57,329 nucleotides of DNA from Oscillospiraceae bacterium (GCA_015064625.1 SVRW01000016.1:1-57329), one strand, 5' to 3'; counted from the first letter of the stretch, positions 1 to 7,577 are shown. Made by a program: numbers and translations. Notes: generated from the letters alone by a model not told the origin.

Positions 1-1
1 T

Positions 2-136
2 CACAAGGAAGAAGGTAACGGCTTGGGGCTTGCACTTGTAAAAAATATCATTTCCCTATGTAACGGAAGCATTTCTGCGGAAAATATCGGAGGAGGCGGT
101 TGCCGATTCACGGTAACGCTCCCGAACAAAAATTAA
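2..136 (+). CDS. Sensor histidine kinase, C-terminal fragment (5' part outside window)
   Basis: The first 44 codons are open from the window edge and carry the end of a GHKL/HATPase_c domain. The run GNGLGLALVKNII is the G2 ATP-lid box typical of two-component sensor kinases, followed by the closing strand with GGGGCRFTVTLP. The protein would autophosphorylate on a histidine (outside the window) and pass phosphate to a response regulator, presumably encoded upstream. The stop is followed after about 15 bases by a strong terminator, so it ends its own transcription unit. Which signal it senses cannot be told from this fragment. Confidence 0.85.
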   Translation, partial: HKEEGNGLGLALVKNIISLCNGSISAENIGGGGCRFTVTLPNKN

Positions 137-150
137 ATAGATACACTCAC

Positions 151-188
151 AAGAGGTATTGGTTCATTCGAGCCGATACCTCTTTTTT
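151..188 (+). terminator. Intrinsic terminator after the histidine kinase
   Basis: A 15-bp stem (left arm AAGAGGTATTGGTTC, right arm GAGCCGATACCTCTT, two G-U pairs) with an ATTC loop runs straight into a T tract. It closes the unit that enters from the left. Confidence 0.85.
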
Positions 189-274
189 CAACAAATGTTG
201 AGATTCAGTTGAACTTTAGTTGCAGATTCTTTTTTATACTGTTCCTACAAAATAAAAAAATAGGAGTGCATATT

Positions 275-850
275 ATGATGGCCGACAGCACAGGAAAATA
301 TCAAAACAAGATACTGACAATACCGAATATCCTCTCTTTCTTTCGTTTGTGTCTGATTCCGGTGATTGTATGGCTATACGTTGGAAAGCAGGACTATTTG
401 TGGACACTGCTGATTCTGACGTTATCCGGCATTACCGATATTGTAGACGGTATTATTGCGCGCAAATTCAATATGGTGAGTAATTTCGGCAAGGCGTTTG
501 ACCCTGTGGCAGACAAGCTGACACAGATGGCTATGCTGTTCTGCCTTGTTTCCCGCTTCAAATATATGATGGTTCCGTTTGTCCTTCTTGTGGTGAAAGA
601 GGTGTTTACGGGAATTACTGCGCTTGTTTCGATCAAGAAAACGAATACTGTCAAGGGCGCCGTTTGGCACGGAAAGCTGACAACGGTTTCCCTGTATGTG
701 ATGATGGCTCTCCACGTTGTTTGGTTTAATATTCCTCGTACCTTATCGCTTATCTTAGTTGGGATTTGTATCGGTATTATGCTGATGTCATTTATTATGT
801 ACGCTATGCAGAATATCAAGGCAATCAAAAATAAATCGTTTGACACCTAA
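275..850 (+). CDS. CDP-alcohol phosphatidyltransferase (PgsA-like)
   Basis: A 191-residue integral membrane enzyme of the CDP-alcohol phosphotransferase family, which transfers a phosphatidyl group from CDP-diacylglycerol to an alcohol. The family signature is complete at about residues 54-77: DIVDGIIAR, then a Gly eight residues later, then FDPVADK, giving the DG-AR-G-D-D pattern that binds metal and CDP. About five to six hydrophobic segments follow. I chose the ATG at 275 (or the adjacent one at 278) because TAGGAG lies seven bases upstream; the longer frame from 209 crosses the likely promoter. Glycerol-3-phosphate (PgsA) is the usual acceptor, but the neighbours do not fix the substrate. 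It leads a three-gene run of membrane proteins spaced by about 25 bases. Confidence 0.85.
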   Translation: MMADSTGKYQNKILTIPNILSFFRLCLIPVIVWLYVGKQDYLWTLLILTLSGITDIVDGIIARKFNMVSNFGKAFDPVADKLTQMAMLFCLVSRFKYMMVPFVLLVVKEVFTGITALVSIKKTNTVKGAVWHGKLTTVSLYVMMALHVVWFNIPRTLSLILVGICIGIMLMSFIMYAMQNIKAIKNKSFDT

Positions 851-874
851 GACCTCAGGAGATGATTCGATCCA

Positions 875-1591
875 ATGGATAAAGAAAAAACGCTGCGATG
901 CGGGGCTCTTGTTGCCTTTGAAATTTTTGCTGTCGTTACCATCATTACACTGATAGCAAACAAGCAATATGACCGTTTACCACTTGCCATTGCTACACCG
1001 TTAATTCTTCTTGTGCCCAAGTTTGCGGAGCAGATATTCAAATGCAAGATCGTATTGCCGGTTTATCTCATCAGTCTGTTTTATGCTATAGGCCCAATGC
1101 TGGGACATTGCCATAATTTTTATTATACCATTCCTTGGTGGGATAAAATGCTTCATATATTAGGCGGAGTTATGTTCGCTTTCTTCGGACTCTTCCTGTT
1201 TGAAAAATACGTTGGCAATAACAAGAAAAAGGTTGTAATGACCGCCATTTTTGCGCTTTGCTTTTCTATGGCCATATCAGTTTTATGGGAGTTCTGCGAA
1301 TATGGAGCCGATACCTTTTTCGGCATGGATATGCAGGATGACGTTGTAATACACCGCATCAACTCCTATCTTTTAGATGATGAAGTGGGAATTGCCGGTT
1401 CGATTGACGAGATTGAGGAAGTGCTGGTGAACGGAAAAACATTACCTGTTGCCGGATACATTGATATTGGACTCAATGACACGATGATGGATATGCTTCT
1501 TGAAACGCTGGGCGCGGTCGTTGTAGCTGTCGTTTATATCATAGGCAAAGGAAAATTCAACGTATTTAAAAATAAAGAACAAAAGACATAA
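875..1591 (+). CDS. DUF2238/YjdF-like multi-pass membrane protein
   Basis: A 238-residue membrane protein with about six hydrophobic segments. Two motifs suggest the DUF2238 (YjdF-like) family of unknown function: WWDKMLHILGG near residue 89, and WEFCEYGADTFFG near residue 140 followed by acidic residues (MDMQDD). A later GLNDTMMDMLLETLGA helix resembles the family's closing D-x-x-x-D-x-x-x-N/E segment. The polar Asp, His and Glu residues inside membrane segments could bind metal or substrate, but no activity is known to me. The start has CAGGAG 13 bases upstream. It lies between a phospholipid-type enzyme and a CrtO-like acyltransferase, so an envelope lipid role is a reasonable inference. 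Confidence 0.7.
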   Translation: MDKEKTLRCGALVAFEIFAVVTIITLIANKQYDRLPLAIATPLILLVPKFAEQIFKCKIVLPVYLISLFYAIGPMLGHCHNFYYTIPWWDKMLHILGGVMFAFFGLFLFEKYVGNNKKKVVMTAIFALCFSMAISVLWEFCEYGADTFFGMDMQDDVVIHRINSYLLDDEVGIAGSIDEIEEVLVNGKTLPVAGYIDIGLNDTMMDMLLETLGAVVVAVVYIIGKGKFNVFKNKEQKT

Positions 1592-1615
1592 CATTCTGAG
1601 GATGAGGGGTGTAAC

Positions 1616-2155
1616 GTGTATTTCTGGAGATGCTTTATTTATCTTTTGGCAGTCGGTACTGTGGCCTTTTTCGTTGGCAGGCTGCTTCCGAAAAACTGGT
1701 TCCGAGCGGATCTGTTTCCGTACCGCAGCTATAAATTTGAACAAGACGGACGGATCTATGACAAGTTAAAGGTTCGCAAATGGCAAAACAAAATACCGGA
1801 TATGAGCAAGATTTTGCCTAAAGTAATGCCTCCGAAGAACCTCTCGGGGAATTTCAGAGAACGGATGCCGCGAATGCTGCAGGAAACCTGCGTAGAAGAG
1901 ATGATCCATTCGGTACTGTGTGTAACGGGCTTGCGTTGTCTTAAACTCTATCCGGGAATCGGCGGTGTCATAATCGTTATCCTTTACATTGTAGCCTTCA
2001 ACCTGCCGTTTATTATCATATGTATTATCTTGATCTTTATCATTCATTTGTTAATGAGGGAATTTGTTCCGGGAAATATTTTGATGAACATTTTTTCTCA
2101 TACCTCAATGACGGTATTCTTTTTAGTCCGTTTGATCACGATGATAGGATTGTAA
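1616..2155 (+). CDS. CrtO-like acyltransferase (glycosyl-diaponeurosporenoate acyltransferase family), C-terminus abnormal
   Basis: The first roughly 130 residues look like the CrtO family, which includes the membrane acyltransferase finishing staphyloxanthin synthesis. The recognisable pieces are an N-terminal membrane segment, GRLLPKNWFRADLFPYRS, a YDKLKVRKWQNKIPDMSK block and ETCVEEMIH. The start is GTG at 1616 after a GAGGGGTG stretch. Family members as I recall them end shortly after a NIPFIIIQRYNRPRL-type motif. Here the reading goes FNLPFIII and then into 45 residues of hydrophobic sequence with no QRYNRP. At the same place a different frame opens that looks more protein-like (see 2020-2217). 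I infer that the gene is truncated or joined to another sequence near base 2000-2020. No carotenoid genes are nearby, so the real substrate is open. Confidence 0.65.
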   Translation: MYFWRCFIYLLAVGTVAFFVGRLLPKNWFRADLFPYRSYKFEQDGRIYDKLKVRKWQNKIPDMSKILPKVMPPKNLSGNFRERMPRMLQETCVEEMIHSVLCVTGLRCLKLYPGIGGVIIVILYIVAFNLPFIIICIILIFIIHLLMREFVPGNILMNIFSHTSMTVFFLVRLITMIGL

Positions 2156-2217
2156 CTTCGGAAAAAGAGAAAAAATCATTCTTTGAGAAAATAGTTAATT
2201 TGTTCAAGAAAAAATAA
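2020..2217 (+). pseudogene. Possible C-terminal remnant of another gene, out of frame with the CrtO-like gene
   Basis: From about base 2008 to the stop at 2217 this frame gives a hydrophilic protein-like tail ending in DHDDRIVTSEKEKKSFFEK plus a Lys-rich end, more natural than the overlapping tail of the CrtO-like frame. It has no ribosome binding site of its own. It could be the surviving 3' end of a different gene placed here by a deletion or insertion, or a frameshifted end of the CrtO-like gene. I do not recognise its family. Confidence 0.25.
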
Positions 2218-2265
2218 ATGTGTGCTTTGTTGCACTTGATTTTACGTTTAAAATATGTTTTTATC

Positions 2266-2294
2266 TTGACAATTCTCCAAAAATGTGTTATATA
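2266..2294 (+). promoter_or_regulatory. Sigma-A promoter of the hydrogenase maturation operon
   Basis: TTGACA at 2266-2271, a 17-base spacer, and TATATA at 2289-2294. Transcription should begin near 2301, at the first base of the leader RNA. Confidence 0.85.
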
Positions 2295-2300
2295 TAAATT

Positions 2301-2414
2301 GGTCACGGCTGAGGCGAAAGGTGAAAATCCTGACGTTAAAGGGTGCGTAGAATAGATGATAATCCATTTTTTAAATGGGTCAGTTTTGCGTTCCCTTTTT
2401 GGGAACGTTTTTTT
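2301..2414 (+). ncRNA. Unidentified structured leader RNA with terminator, upstream of the hyd operon (candidate riboswitch)
   Basis: About 114 bases lie between the promoter and an intrinsic terminator that sits just before the first gene, the usual layout of an attenuating leader. Visible elements are GTCA (2302-2305), which can pair with TGAC (2331-2334); a GGTGAAAATCC stretch (2320-2330); a hairpin CCATTT/AAATGG (2364-2378); and AAAGGG (2338-2343), which could pair with CCCTTT (2393-2398) and so disrupt the terminator. GGTGAAAATCC recalls the cobalamin riboswitch core, but the CCCGC-ACTGT part and length do not fit. I cannot assign it to any class I know. The ligand, if any, is unknown; a link to hydrogenase cofactor assembly or iron is only a guess from context. 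Confidence 0.55.
2389..2414 (+). terminator. Conditional terminator in the hyd leader
   Basis: CGTTCCC, a five-T loop, GGGAACG, then a T tract at 2408-2414. It stands only 15 bases before the ATG at 2430, so it must be bypassed for the operon to be expressed. Confidence 0.8.
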
Positions 2415-2429
2415 ATTCAAGGAGAAAAT

Positions 2430-2675
2430 ATGGAAAACAGAATTGCAATTATAGGAATAGTGGTTGACAAATCAGAATCGACGGAAGCACTTAACCGAAT
2501 CCTTCACGATTATAAAGATTACATAGTTGGCAGAATGGGTATTCCGTACCGTGAACGTGGGGTTAATTTAATAAGCATAGTTATTGATGCACCCAATGAC
2601 GTAATAAGCGCACTTACAGGCAGAGCAGGAATGTTAGAAGGCGTTACAGCCAAAGCTCTTTATTCTAAGGTGTAA
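2430..2675 (+). CDS. TM1266-family iron-only hydrogenase system regulator (putative)
   Basis: An 81-residue ACT-like small protein: RIAIIGIVVDKSES at the N-terminus, a YIVGRMGIPYRERGVN segment in the middle and VIDAPNDVISALTGRAGML toward the end. This pattern matches the small putative regulators (TM1266 type, hyd_TM1266) that accompany [FeFe]-hydrogenase genes. The regulatory role is inferred for the family and not shown by this sequence. The start at 2430 has AAGGAG seven bases upstream; the longer frame beginning at 2343 runs through the leader terminator and is not credible. It ends two bases before hydE and so is translated within the same operon. Confidence 0.8.
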   Translation: MENRIAIIGIVVDKSESTEALNRILHDYKDYIVGRMGIPYRERGVNLISIVIDAPNDVISALTGRAGMLEGVTAKALYSKV

Positions 2676-2677
2676 AA

Positions 2678-3724
2678 ATGCTTTCTCTTATAGAAAAACT
2701 TGAAAAAGAAAGAAGCCTTCTTGAAAGCGAATACGTCTATCTTCTTGAAAACAGAACCCCCGAAATTTCCGAGTTGTTGCTCAAAAAAGCAACAGAAGCT
2801 CGTAAGAGAAATTACGGCATAGATATATACGTCCGAGGTCTTATAGAGTTTACAAATTATTGCAAAAATAATTGTTATTATTGCGGAATAAGAGCGGGTA
2901 ATAAGAAGGCTGAACGTTATCGCCTTTCGGAAGAAGAAATACTTTCTTGCTGTGAATACGGATATAAAATTGGAATGAGAACCTTTGTTCTTCAAGGGGG
3001 CGAAGACGTATATTTCACGGCGGAGCGTATTGAAAATATAATAAGGCAGATAAAAAATACTTATCCTGATTGTGCTGTAACTTTATCTTTTGGTGAACAT
3101 CCAAAAGAAACATATCAAAAATGGTTCGACGCAGGAGCAGACAGATATCTGCTTCGCCATGAAACTGCAGATGATAAACATTATGCTCTTTTGCATCCAT
3201 CGAATCTGACGTTAGAGAATCGAAAAAAGTGCCTTTATGACCTTAAAGAAATCGGTTATCAGGTGGGATGTGGATTTATGGTTGGTTCTCCATTCCAAAC
3301 AAATTTTCATCTTGCGCGTGACCTTAAGTTTATTGAAGAATTTAAACCACAAATGGTAGGCATTGGCCCTTTTATTCCACATTGTGATACACCTTTTTCA
3401 AAAGAAAAAGGGGGGAGTCTTGAAATGACTTTGTTTTTACTGTCTGTAGTCAGACTGATTTTACCGAACGTTTTGCTTCCCGCAACAACAGCACTTGGCA
3501 CAATAAGTGAAAACGGAAGAGAAAAAGGTATTTTAGCAGGAGCAAACGTTTGTATGCCTAATCTTTCACCAAAGGAAGTAAGGCATAAATATATGCTTTA
3601 TAACAACAAAAAATCCACAGGAGCGGAATCAGCAGACGAATTTCAGTATTTGAAAGAACGGATGGAGAAAATCGGATATCATGTTACCGTTTCGCGTGGA
3701 GACTTTAAACCTGACATTTTATAA
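2678..3724 (+). CDS. hydE: [FeFe]-hydrogenase H-cluster maturase HydE (radical SAM)
   Basis: A 348-residue radical SAM enzyme. The cluster-binding motif is at C62-x3-C66-x2-C69 (NYCKNNCYYCG), close to the N-terminus as in HydE/BioB-type proteins. The FVLQGGED and GCGFMVGSPFQT stretches and a closing TTALGTISENGREKG also fit HydE. The enzyme works in the cytoplasm on the iron-carbonyl-cyanide synthon delivered by HydG, on the way to the 2Fe subcluster with its azadithiolate bridge. Its length is normal for the family (about 350). It is followed by hydG after 24 bases and hydF after that, which makes the assignment firm. Confidence 0.95.
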   Translation: MLSLIEKLEKERSLLESEYVYLLENRTPEISELLLKKATEARKRNYGIDIYVRGLIEFTNYCKNNCYYCGIRAGNKKAERYRLSEEEILSCCEYGYKIGMRTFVLQGGEDVYFTAERIENIIRQIKNTYPDCAVTLSFGEHPKETYQKWFDAGADRYLLRHETADDKHYALLHPSNLTLENRKKCLYDLKEIGYQVGCGFMVGSPFQTNFHLARDLKFIEEFKPQMVGIGPFIPHCDTPFSKEKGGSLEMTLFLLSVVRLILPNVLLPATTALGTISENGREKGILAGANVCMPNLSPKEVRHKYMLYNNKKSTGAESADEFQYLKERMEKIGYHVTVSRGDFKPDIL

Positions 3725-3748
3725 AATACATAGAAAGAAGGAATAAAT

Positions 3749-5167
3749 ATGTATAATCCTAAATCGATGAAAGCGGAAGAATTTATTGACCATCAAGAAA
3801 TTGAGGAAACTTTAGCATATGCGGATGCTCATAAACGTGATGTGGAGCTAATAGATTCAATTATCGCAAAAGCAAAGCTCAGAAAGGGGCTTTCCCACAG
3901 AGAAGCATCCGTTTTGCTTGCTTGCGAGCTTGAGGACAAAAACCAAGAGGTTTACGCTTTGGCAAAGCAGATAAAACAAGACTTTTACGGAAACAGAATC
4001 GTTATGTTTGCGCCTCTTTATCTGTCAAATTATTGTGTGAACGGCTGCCTTTATTGCCCTTATCACCTTAAAAATAAGCGCATAGCAAGAAAGAAGTTAA
4101 CTCAAGAAGAAATAAAAGCCGAAGTAATTGCCCTTCAGGATATGGGACATAAAAGACTTGCTCTTGAAGCAGGTGAGCATCCTATTTATAACCCAATAGA
4201 ATATATACTTGAATCTATTGAAACGATTTACTCTATAAAGCATAAAAACGGAGCAATCCGCCGTGTTAACGTAAATATTGCGGCAACAACTGTAGAGAAT
4301 TACAAAAAGCTTAAGGATGCCGGAATCGGAACGTATATTCTTTTTCAGGAAACCTATCATAAAGAAAGCTATGAAAGACTTCATCCAACAGGACCAAAGA
4401 GCAATTATGCTTACCATACGGAAGCTCATGACAGAGCAATGCAGGGCGGTATTGATGACGTAGGGCTTGGCGTTCTTTTCGGCTTGGAGCTTTACAGATA
4501 CGAATTTGCAGGACTTCTTATGCATGCAGAACATCTTGAAGCCGTTTTCGGAGTTGGACCTCATACAATAAGCGTTCCTCGCGTTTGCCCCGCTGACGAT
4601 ATTGACCCAGGTGCATTTGATAATGGTATATCCGAAGATACTTTTGCAAAAATTGTCGCTTGTATCCGTGTTGCAGTGCCCTACACGGGAATGATTATAT
4701 CCACGAGAGAATCTCCAAAGGCAAGAGCAAGAGTTTTGGAATTGGGCGTTTCGCAGATTTCGGGTGGTTCAAGAACAAGCGTTGGCGGTTATGCACGACC
4801 TGAACCCGAGGAAGAAAATTCAGCTCAGTTTGACGTTTCAGATCATAGAACCCTTGACGAGGTTGTTCGTTGGCTTATGGAGCTGGGGCACGTTCCGTCC
4901 TTCTGCACCGCTTGCTACAGAGAGGGAAGAACGGGAGACAGATTTATGCAGCTTTGTAAATCGGGTGAGATACATAATTGCTGTTTGCCTAATGCTTTGA
5001 TGACTCTTAAAGAATATCTTGAAGATTATGCATCAGAGGAAACGAAAAAAGTGGGCGAGGCTCTTATAGAAAAAGAAATGAAGGATATCCCGAAGGAAAA
5101 AGTTCGTAATATCGTTGAAGATAAGCTTTTCAGAATTTCTTTGGGAGAGCGTGATTTCCGTTTTTGA
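3749..5167 (+). CDS. hydG: [FeFe]-hydrogenase maturase HydG (tyrosine lyase, radical SAM)
   Basis: A 472-residue radical SAM enzyme related to ThiH that cleaves tyrosine to p-cresol and supplies CO and cyanide for an Fe(CO)2(CN) unit. The SAM cluster is at C96-x3-C100-x2-C103 (NYCVNGCLYC). The HydG-specific second cluster near the C-terminus is present as C386-x2-C389-x22-C412 (CTACYREGRTGDRF, then HNCC), which separates it from ThiH. The length is usual. AAAGAAGGAA precedes the ATG at 3749. It sits between hydE and hydF, 24 and 13 bases away. Confidence 0.96.
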   Translation: MYNPKSMKAEEFIDHQEIEETLAYADAHKRDVELIDSIIAKAKLRKGLSHREASVLLACELEDKNQEVYALAKQIKQDFYGNRIVMFAPLYLSNYCVNGCLYCPYHLKNKRIARKKLTQEEIKAEVIALQDMGHKRLALEAGEHPIYNPIEYILESIETIYSIKHKNGAIRRVNVNIAATTVENYKKLKDAGIGTYILFQETYHKESYERLHPTGPKSNYAYHTEAHDRAMQGGIDDVGLGVLFGLELYRYEFAGLLMHAEHLEAVFGVGPHTISVPRVCPADDIDPGAFDNGISEDTFAKIVACIRVAVPYTGMIISTRESPKARARVLELGVSQISGGSRTSVGGYARPEPEEENSAQFDVSDHRTLDEVVRWLMELGHVPSFCTACYREGRTGDRFMQLCKSGEIHNCCLPNALMTLKEYLEDYASEETKKVGEALIEKEMKDIPKEKVRNIVEDKLFRISLGERDFRF

Positions 5168-5180
5168 GGTGACGTGACTT

Positions 5181-6389
5181 ATGGCTACACTTAATGAAAC
5201 CCCAAAGGGTGAGAGGCTGCATATAGCATTTTTCGGTAAGAGAAATGCAGGGAAATCAAGCCTTGTAAATGCATTTACAGGTCAGGAGCTTTCTATCGTT
5301 TCCGACGTTAAAGGTACAACAACAGACCCCGTTTATAAAGCTATGGAGCTTTTACCCCTTGGTCCAGTTATGATTATCGATACACCTGGTATAGATGACG
5401 AAGGGGAGCTTGGTGCTCTCCGTATAAAAAAAGCAAAGCAAGTTCTCAATAAAGCCGACCTTGCTTTGATAGTAGCAGATGCAAGTTCCCCCTTGGGAAA
5501 AGAAGAAAATGAGCTTGTTGAAGCGTGTAAAGAGCGGGAAATTCCTTATATTATAGCTTGGAGCAAATCCGATTTGCTTACAAACGTTCCTGAAAACACA
5601 GAAACAGAGCTTTGGACAAGTTCTTTGAATAAATCAGGAATTGAAGAATTGAAGGAACGCTGTGCAAAGACTGTCAAATCCGAGGAGAACGGCAGAAAGA
5701 TAGTTTCTGACCTTCTTTCTCCGTGCGACGTTGTAGTGCTTGTCGTTCCTATTGATAAAGCCGCTCCAAAGGGCAGACTTATTTTGCCCCAACAGCAAAC
5801 TATCCGAGATATATTGGATAGCGGTGCTTCCGCTTTGGTTTGCAGAGATACGGAGCTTCTTCAAACTATATCAAAATTGAAAGATAAACCGAGACTTGTT
5901 ATAACTGATAGTCAGGTTTTCGGAAAAGTCAGCAAAATGCTTGAAGCGGATATTCCGCTTACGTCTTTTTCAATTCTGATGGCTCGTTATAAAGGAAATT
6001 TACCCCTTGCTGTAAAGGGTGCTTCTGTGGTAGATACCTTGAAAAAAGGCGATAAGGTGCTTATCTCCGAAGGGTGTACTCATCACCGTCAATGTGAGGA
6101 TATCGGCACTGTAAAAATTCCCAATTGGATAAGGAAGCACGTAGGGGAAGAAATAGATTTTTCTTTTACGTCAGGCGGAGAATTTCCTGAAAATCTTAAT
6201 GAATACAAATTAGTTATTCATTGCGGAGGATGTATGCTGACGGAAAAAGAAATGCGTTACAGACTTCGCTCATGCCAGAGCGCAGGTGTTCCCGTTACCA
6301 ATTACGGAATATTGATTGCATATCTGAACGGTATTCTGAAAAGAACGTTAGAACCTTTTCCCGATATATTTTCAATTTTGGAAAAATAA
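5181..6389 (+). CDS. hydF: [FeFe]-hydrogenase maturation GTPase/scaffold HydF
   Basis: A 402-residue protein on which the 2Fe subcluster is completed before transfer to apo-hydrogenase. The N-terminal GTPase domain has a P-loop G19KRNAGKS26, a DVKGTTTDP switch segment, DTPGIDD, and a SKSD base-recognition motif (the NKxD position). The C-terminal part carries the 4Fe-4S ligands in CTHHRQCED and IHCGGCML, matching the HxnHCxxC pattern. The ATG at 5181 is preceded by GAGGTGA that overlaps the hydG stop. A bidirectional terminator follows. No structural hydrogenase gene lies in the window, so its client must be encoded elsewhere. Confidence 0.96.
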   Translation: MATLNETPKGERLHIAFFGKRNAGKSSLVNAFTGQELSIVSDVKGTTTDPVYKAMELLPLGPVMIIDTPGIDDEGELGALRIKKAKQVLNKADLALIVADASSPLGKEENELVEACKEREIPYIIAWSKSDLLTNVPENTETELWTSSLNKSGIEELKERCAKTVKSEENGRKIVSDLLSPCDVVVLVVPIDKAAPKGRLILPQQQTIRDILDSGASALVCRDTELLQTISKLKDKPRLVITDSQVFGKVSKMLEADIPLTSFSILMARYKGNLPLAVKGASVVDTLKKGDKVLISEGCTHHRQCEDIGTVKIPNWIRKHVGEEIDFSFTSGGEFPENLNEYKLVIHCGGCMLTEKEMRYRLRSCQSAGVPVTNYGILIAYLNGILKRTLEPFPDIFSILEK

Positions 6390-6396
6390 AAAAAGC

Positions 6397-6436
6397 GGTG
6401 ATTTGAGAGAAAAAACTTTCAAATCACCATTTTTTT
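6397..6436. terminator. Bidirectional terminator between hydF and the minus-strand kinase gene
   Basis: A 10-bp stem (GGTGATTTGA and TCAAATCACC) with T tracts on the plus strand and an A-rich start giving Ts on the minus strand. It separates two convergent units and touches the stop codon of the minus-strand gene. Confidence 0.85.
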
Positions 6437-7031
6437 AAACCTTAACAATAATATCGCAACTGTTTTTTATGTCAAATTCTTTGAAATAACGGTTTTCCAT
6501 AGGAATCCATTCTTCAAAAAAGCGTTTCTGTAATTCCTCGGAATTCCTTTTATGTATGCGTTTCTTTTGAGTATCTTCGCTAATATCGAGGAATACGGAA
6601 ATCGTATAATATTTTCGTAGAGAGGGATGCATACAATAAGCACCTTCAATAACTGTTATTTTTGTAGGAACAATTTCTTCCGCAGGTAGAAGTTCTTTCG
6701 TTTTGCAATCGTATTTTATGTACAATACGGATTCCTTTTTGCTCAAAGGAATCAAAACTTCTTTTTCAAATCTTTCGCGGTCAAAGTTTCCGCCAACCTC
6801 TTCCAGCCTTTCTTTTGTTCGCTGGTGTGGCTGCAAGAAAAAATCGTCTATATGAAAAACTGCACATCCGTAAAGCTTTTGTAACGTTCCAGCCAAGGTG
6901 GATTTTCCGCTTGCACTGCCGCCTTCTATGGCTATTATTATTTTTTCTTCTGTAAGCTGTAAAAAGTTTAATTCTTCAAAAAGCGGAAGGTATCCGCATC
7001 CGCTAATAACTTTTTGGGAATTTTCTTGCAT
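6435..7031 (-). CDS. Uridine kinase-like P-loop kinase
   Basis: A 198-residue P-loop protein of the uridine kinase/phosphoribulokinase family. Walker A is GGSASGKST at residues 37-45, followed by FHIDDFFL (the Asp-Asp pair at the position that binds metal and substrate in uridine kinases) and R-x-R-type lid residues in DTQKKRIHKRNSEEL. The start has AAGGAGGG nine bases upstream. It follows an ECF transporter S component by 12 bases in the same operon, so the two probably serve one pathway: the kinase may trap the imported compound as a phosphate. The real substrate could be a nucleoside or a vitamin; a plain Udk assignment is not secure. Confidence 0.75.
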   Translation of the reverse strand: MQENSQKVISGCGYLPLFEELNFLQLTEEKIIIAIEGGSASGKSTLAGTLQKLYGCAVFHIDDFFLQPHQRTKERLEEVGGNFDRERFEKEVLIPLSKKESVLYIKYDCKTKELLPAEEIVPTKITVIEGAYCMHPSLRKYYTISVFLDISEDTQKKRIHKRNSEELQKRFFEEWIPMENRYFKEFDIKNSCDIIVKV

Positions 7032-7043
7032 ATATGCCCTCCT

Positions 7044-7577
7044 TTATTCTTTTAACGGCTTGATTTTCTGTATCATCATAACAGCTATGGGAACTAATAT
7101 TATCTGAACAATTATTCCGGGCAATGCATTGGTGAATGCTCCTGCAATAAATGACGTAAGGGTGAATCCAGTTCCGTTTATTCCTGAACATATGAGCATC
7201 GATAACCCCCATACTATTCTCCCAATAAGCATAGAGCAAAGTAAAGATACGTATATGTATATCTTTTTTTGAGGTAATTTTTTATATAATAAACCTGCCA
7301 ATGCACCATATGTGGCGAGCTCGAATGCCATACATATTGCCGATGGAAACATTAAAGGCATTCCTGCAACTGCGGAGCGGAAAAGGGGAGCAGTAAAGCC
7401 CACGGCAAGTCCCCACCTGTAACCGCATATAAACCCGCAAAGTAAAACAGGAATATGCATAGGGCAAAGCATAGAGCCAAATTCACGCATTTGCCCCGTA
7501 ATGTACGGCATAACGTAGGCAAGAGCAAGAAATAAGGCTGAGAGGGAAATTTTTATAATACTGTTTTTGTTTTTCAT
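7044..7577 (-). CDS. ECF transporter substrate-binding (S) component
   Basis: A 177-residue, six-helix membrane protein with the features of ECF S components. An early alanine-rich helix (SLSALFLALAYVMPYI) carries the usual AxxxA-type surface for docking the energizing module, and a conserved block PMHIPVLLCGFICGYRWG is followed by PLFRSAVAGMPLMFP. It would bind a vitamin or nucleobase-like solute and hand it across the membrane when paired with the shared EcfA/EcfA'/EcfT module, which is not encoded here. AAGGAAA precedes the ATG. Co-transcription with a kinase suggests that the imported compound is phosphorylated on entry. The solute is not identifiable from sequence. Confidence 0.8.
   Translation of the reverse strand: MKNKNSIIKISLSALFLALAYVMPYITGQMREFGSMLCPMHIPVLLCGFICGYRWGLAVGFTAPLFRSAVAGMPLMFPSAICMAFELATYGALAGLLYKKLPQKKIYIYVSLLCSMLIGRIVWGLSMLICSGINGTGFTLTSFIAGAFTNALPGIIVQIILVPIAVMMIQKIKPLKE

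Noticed and set aside
198..240. Promoter for the CDP-alcohol phosphatidyltransferase (TTGAAC at 209, TTTATA at 232)
   Set aside because: The -10 match is poor; repeated GTTGA/GTTGC words may be regulator sites but are too weak to list as a feature.
2301..2388. Cobalamin riboswitch suggested by GGTGAAAATCC in the hyd leader
   Set aside because: The other conserved parts (CCCGC-ACTGT segment, long peripheral stems) are absent and the RNA is too short.
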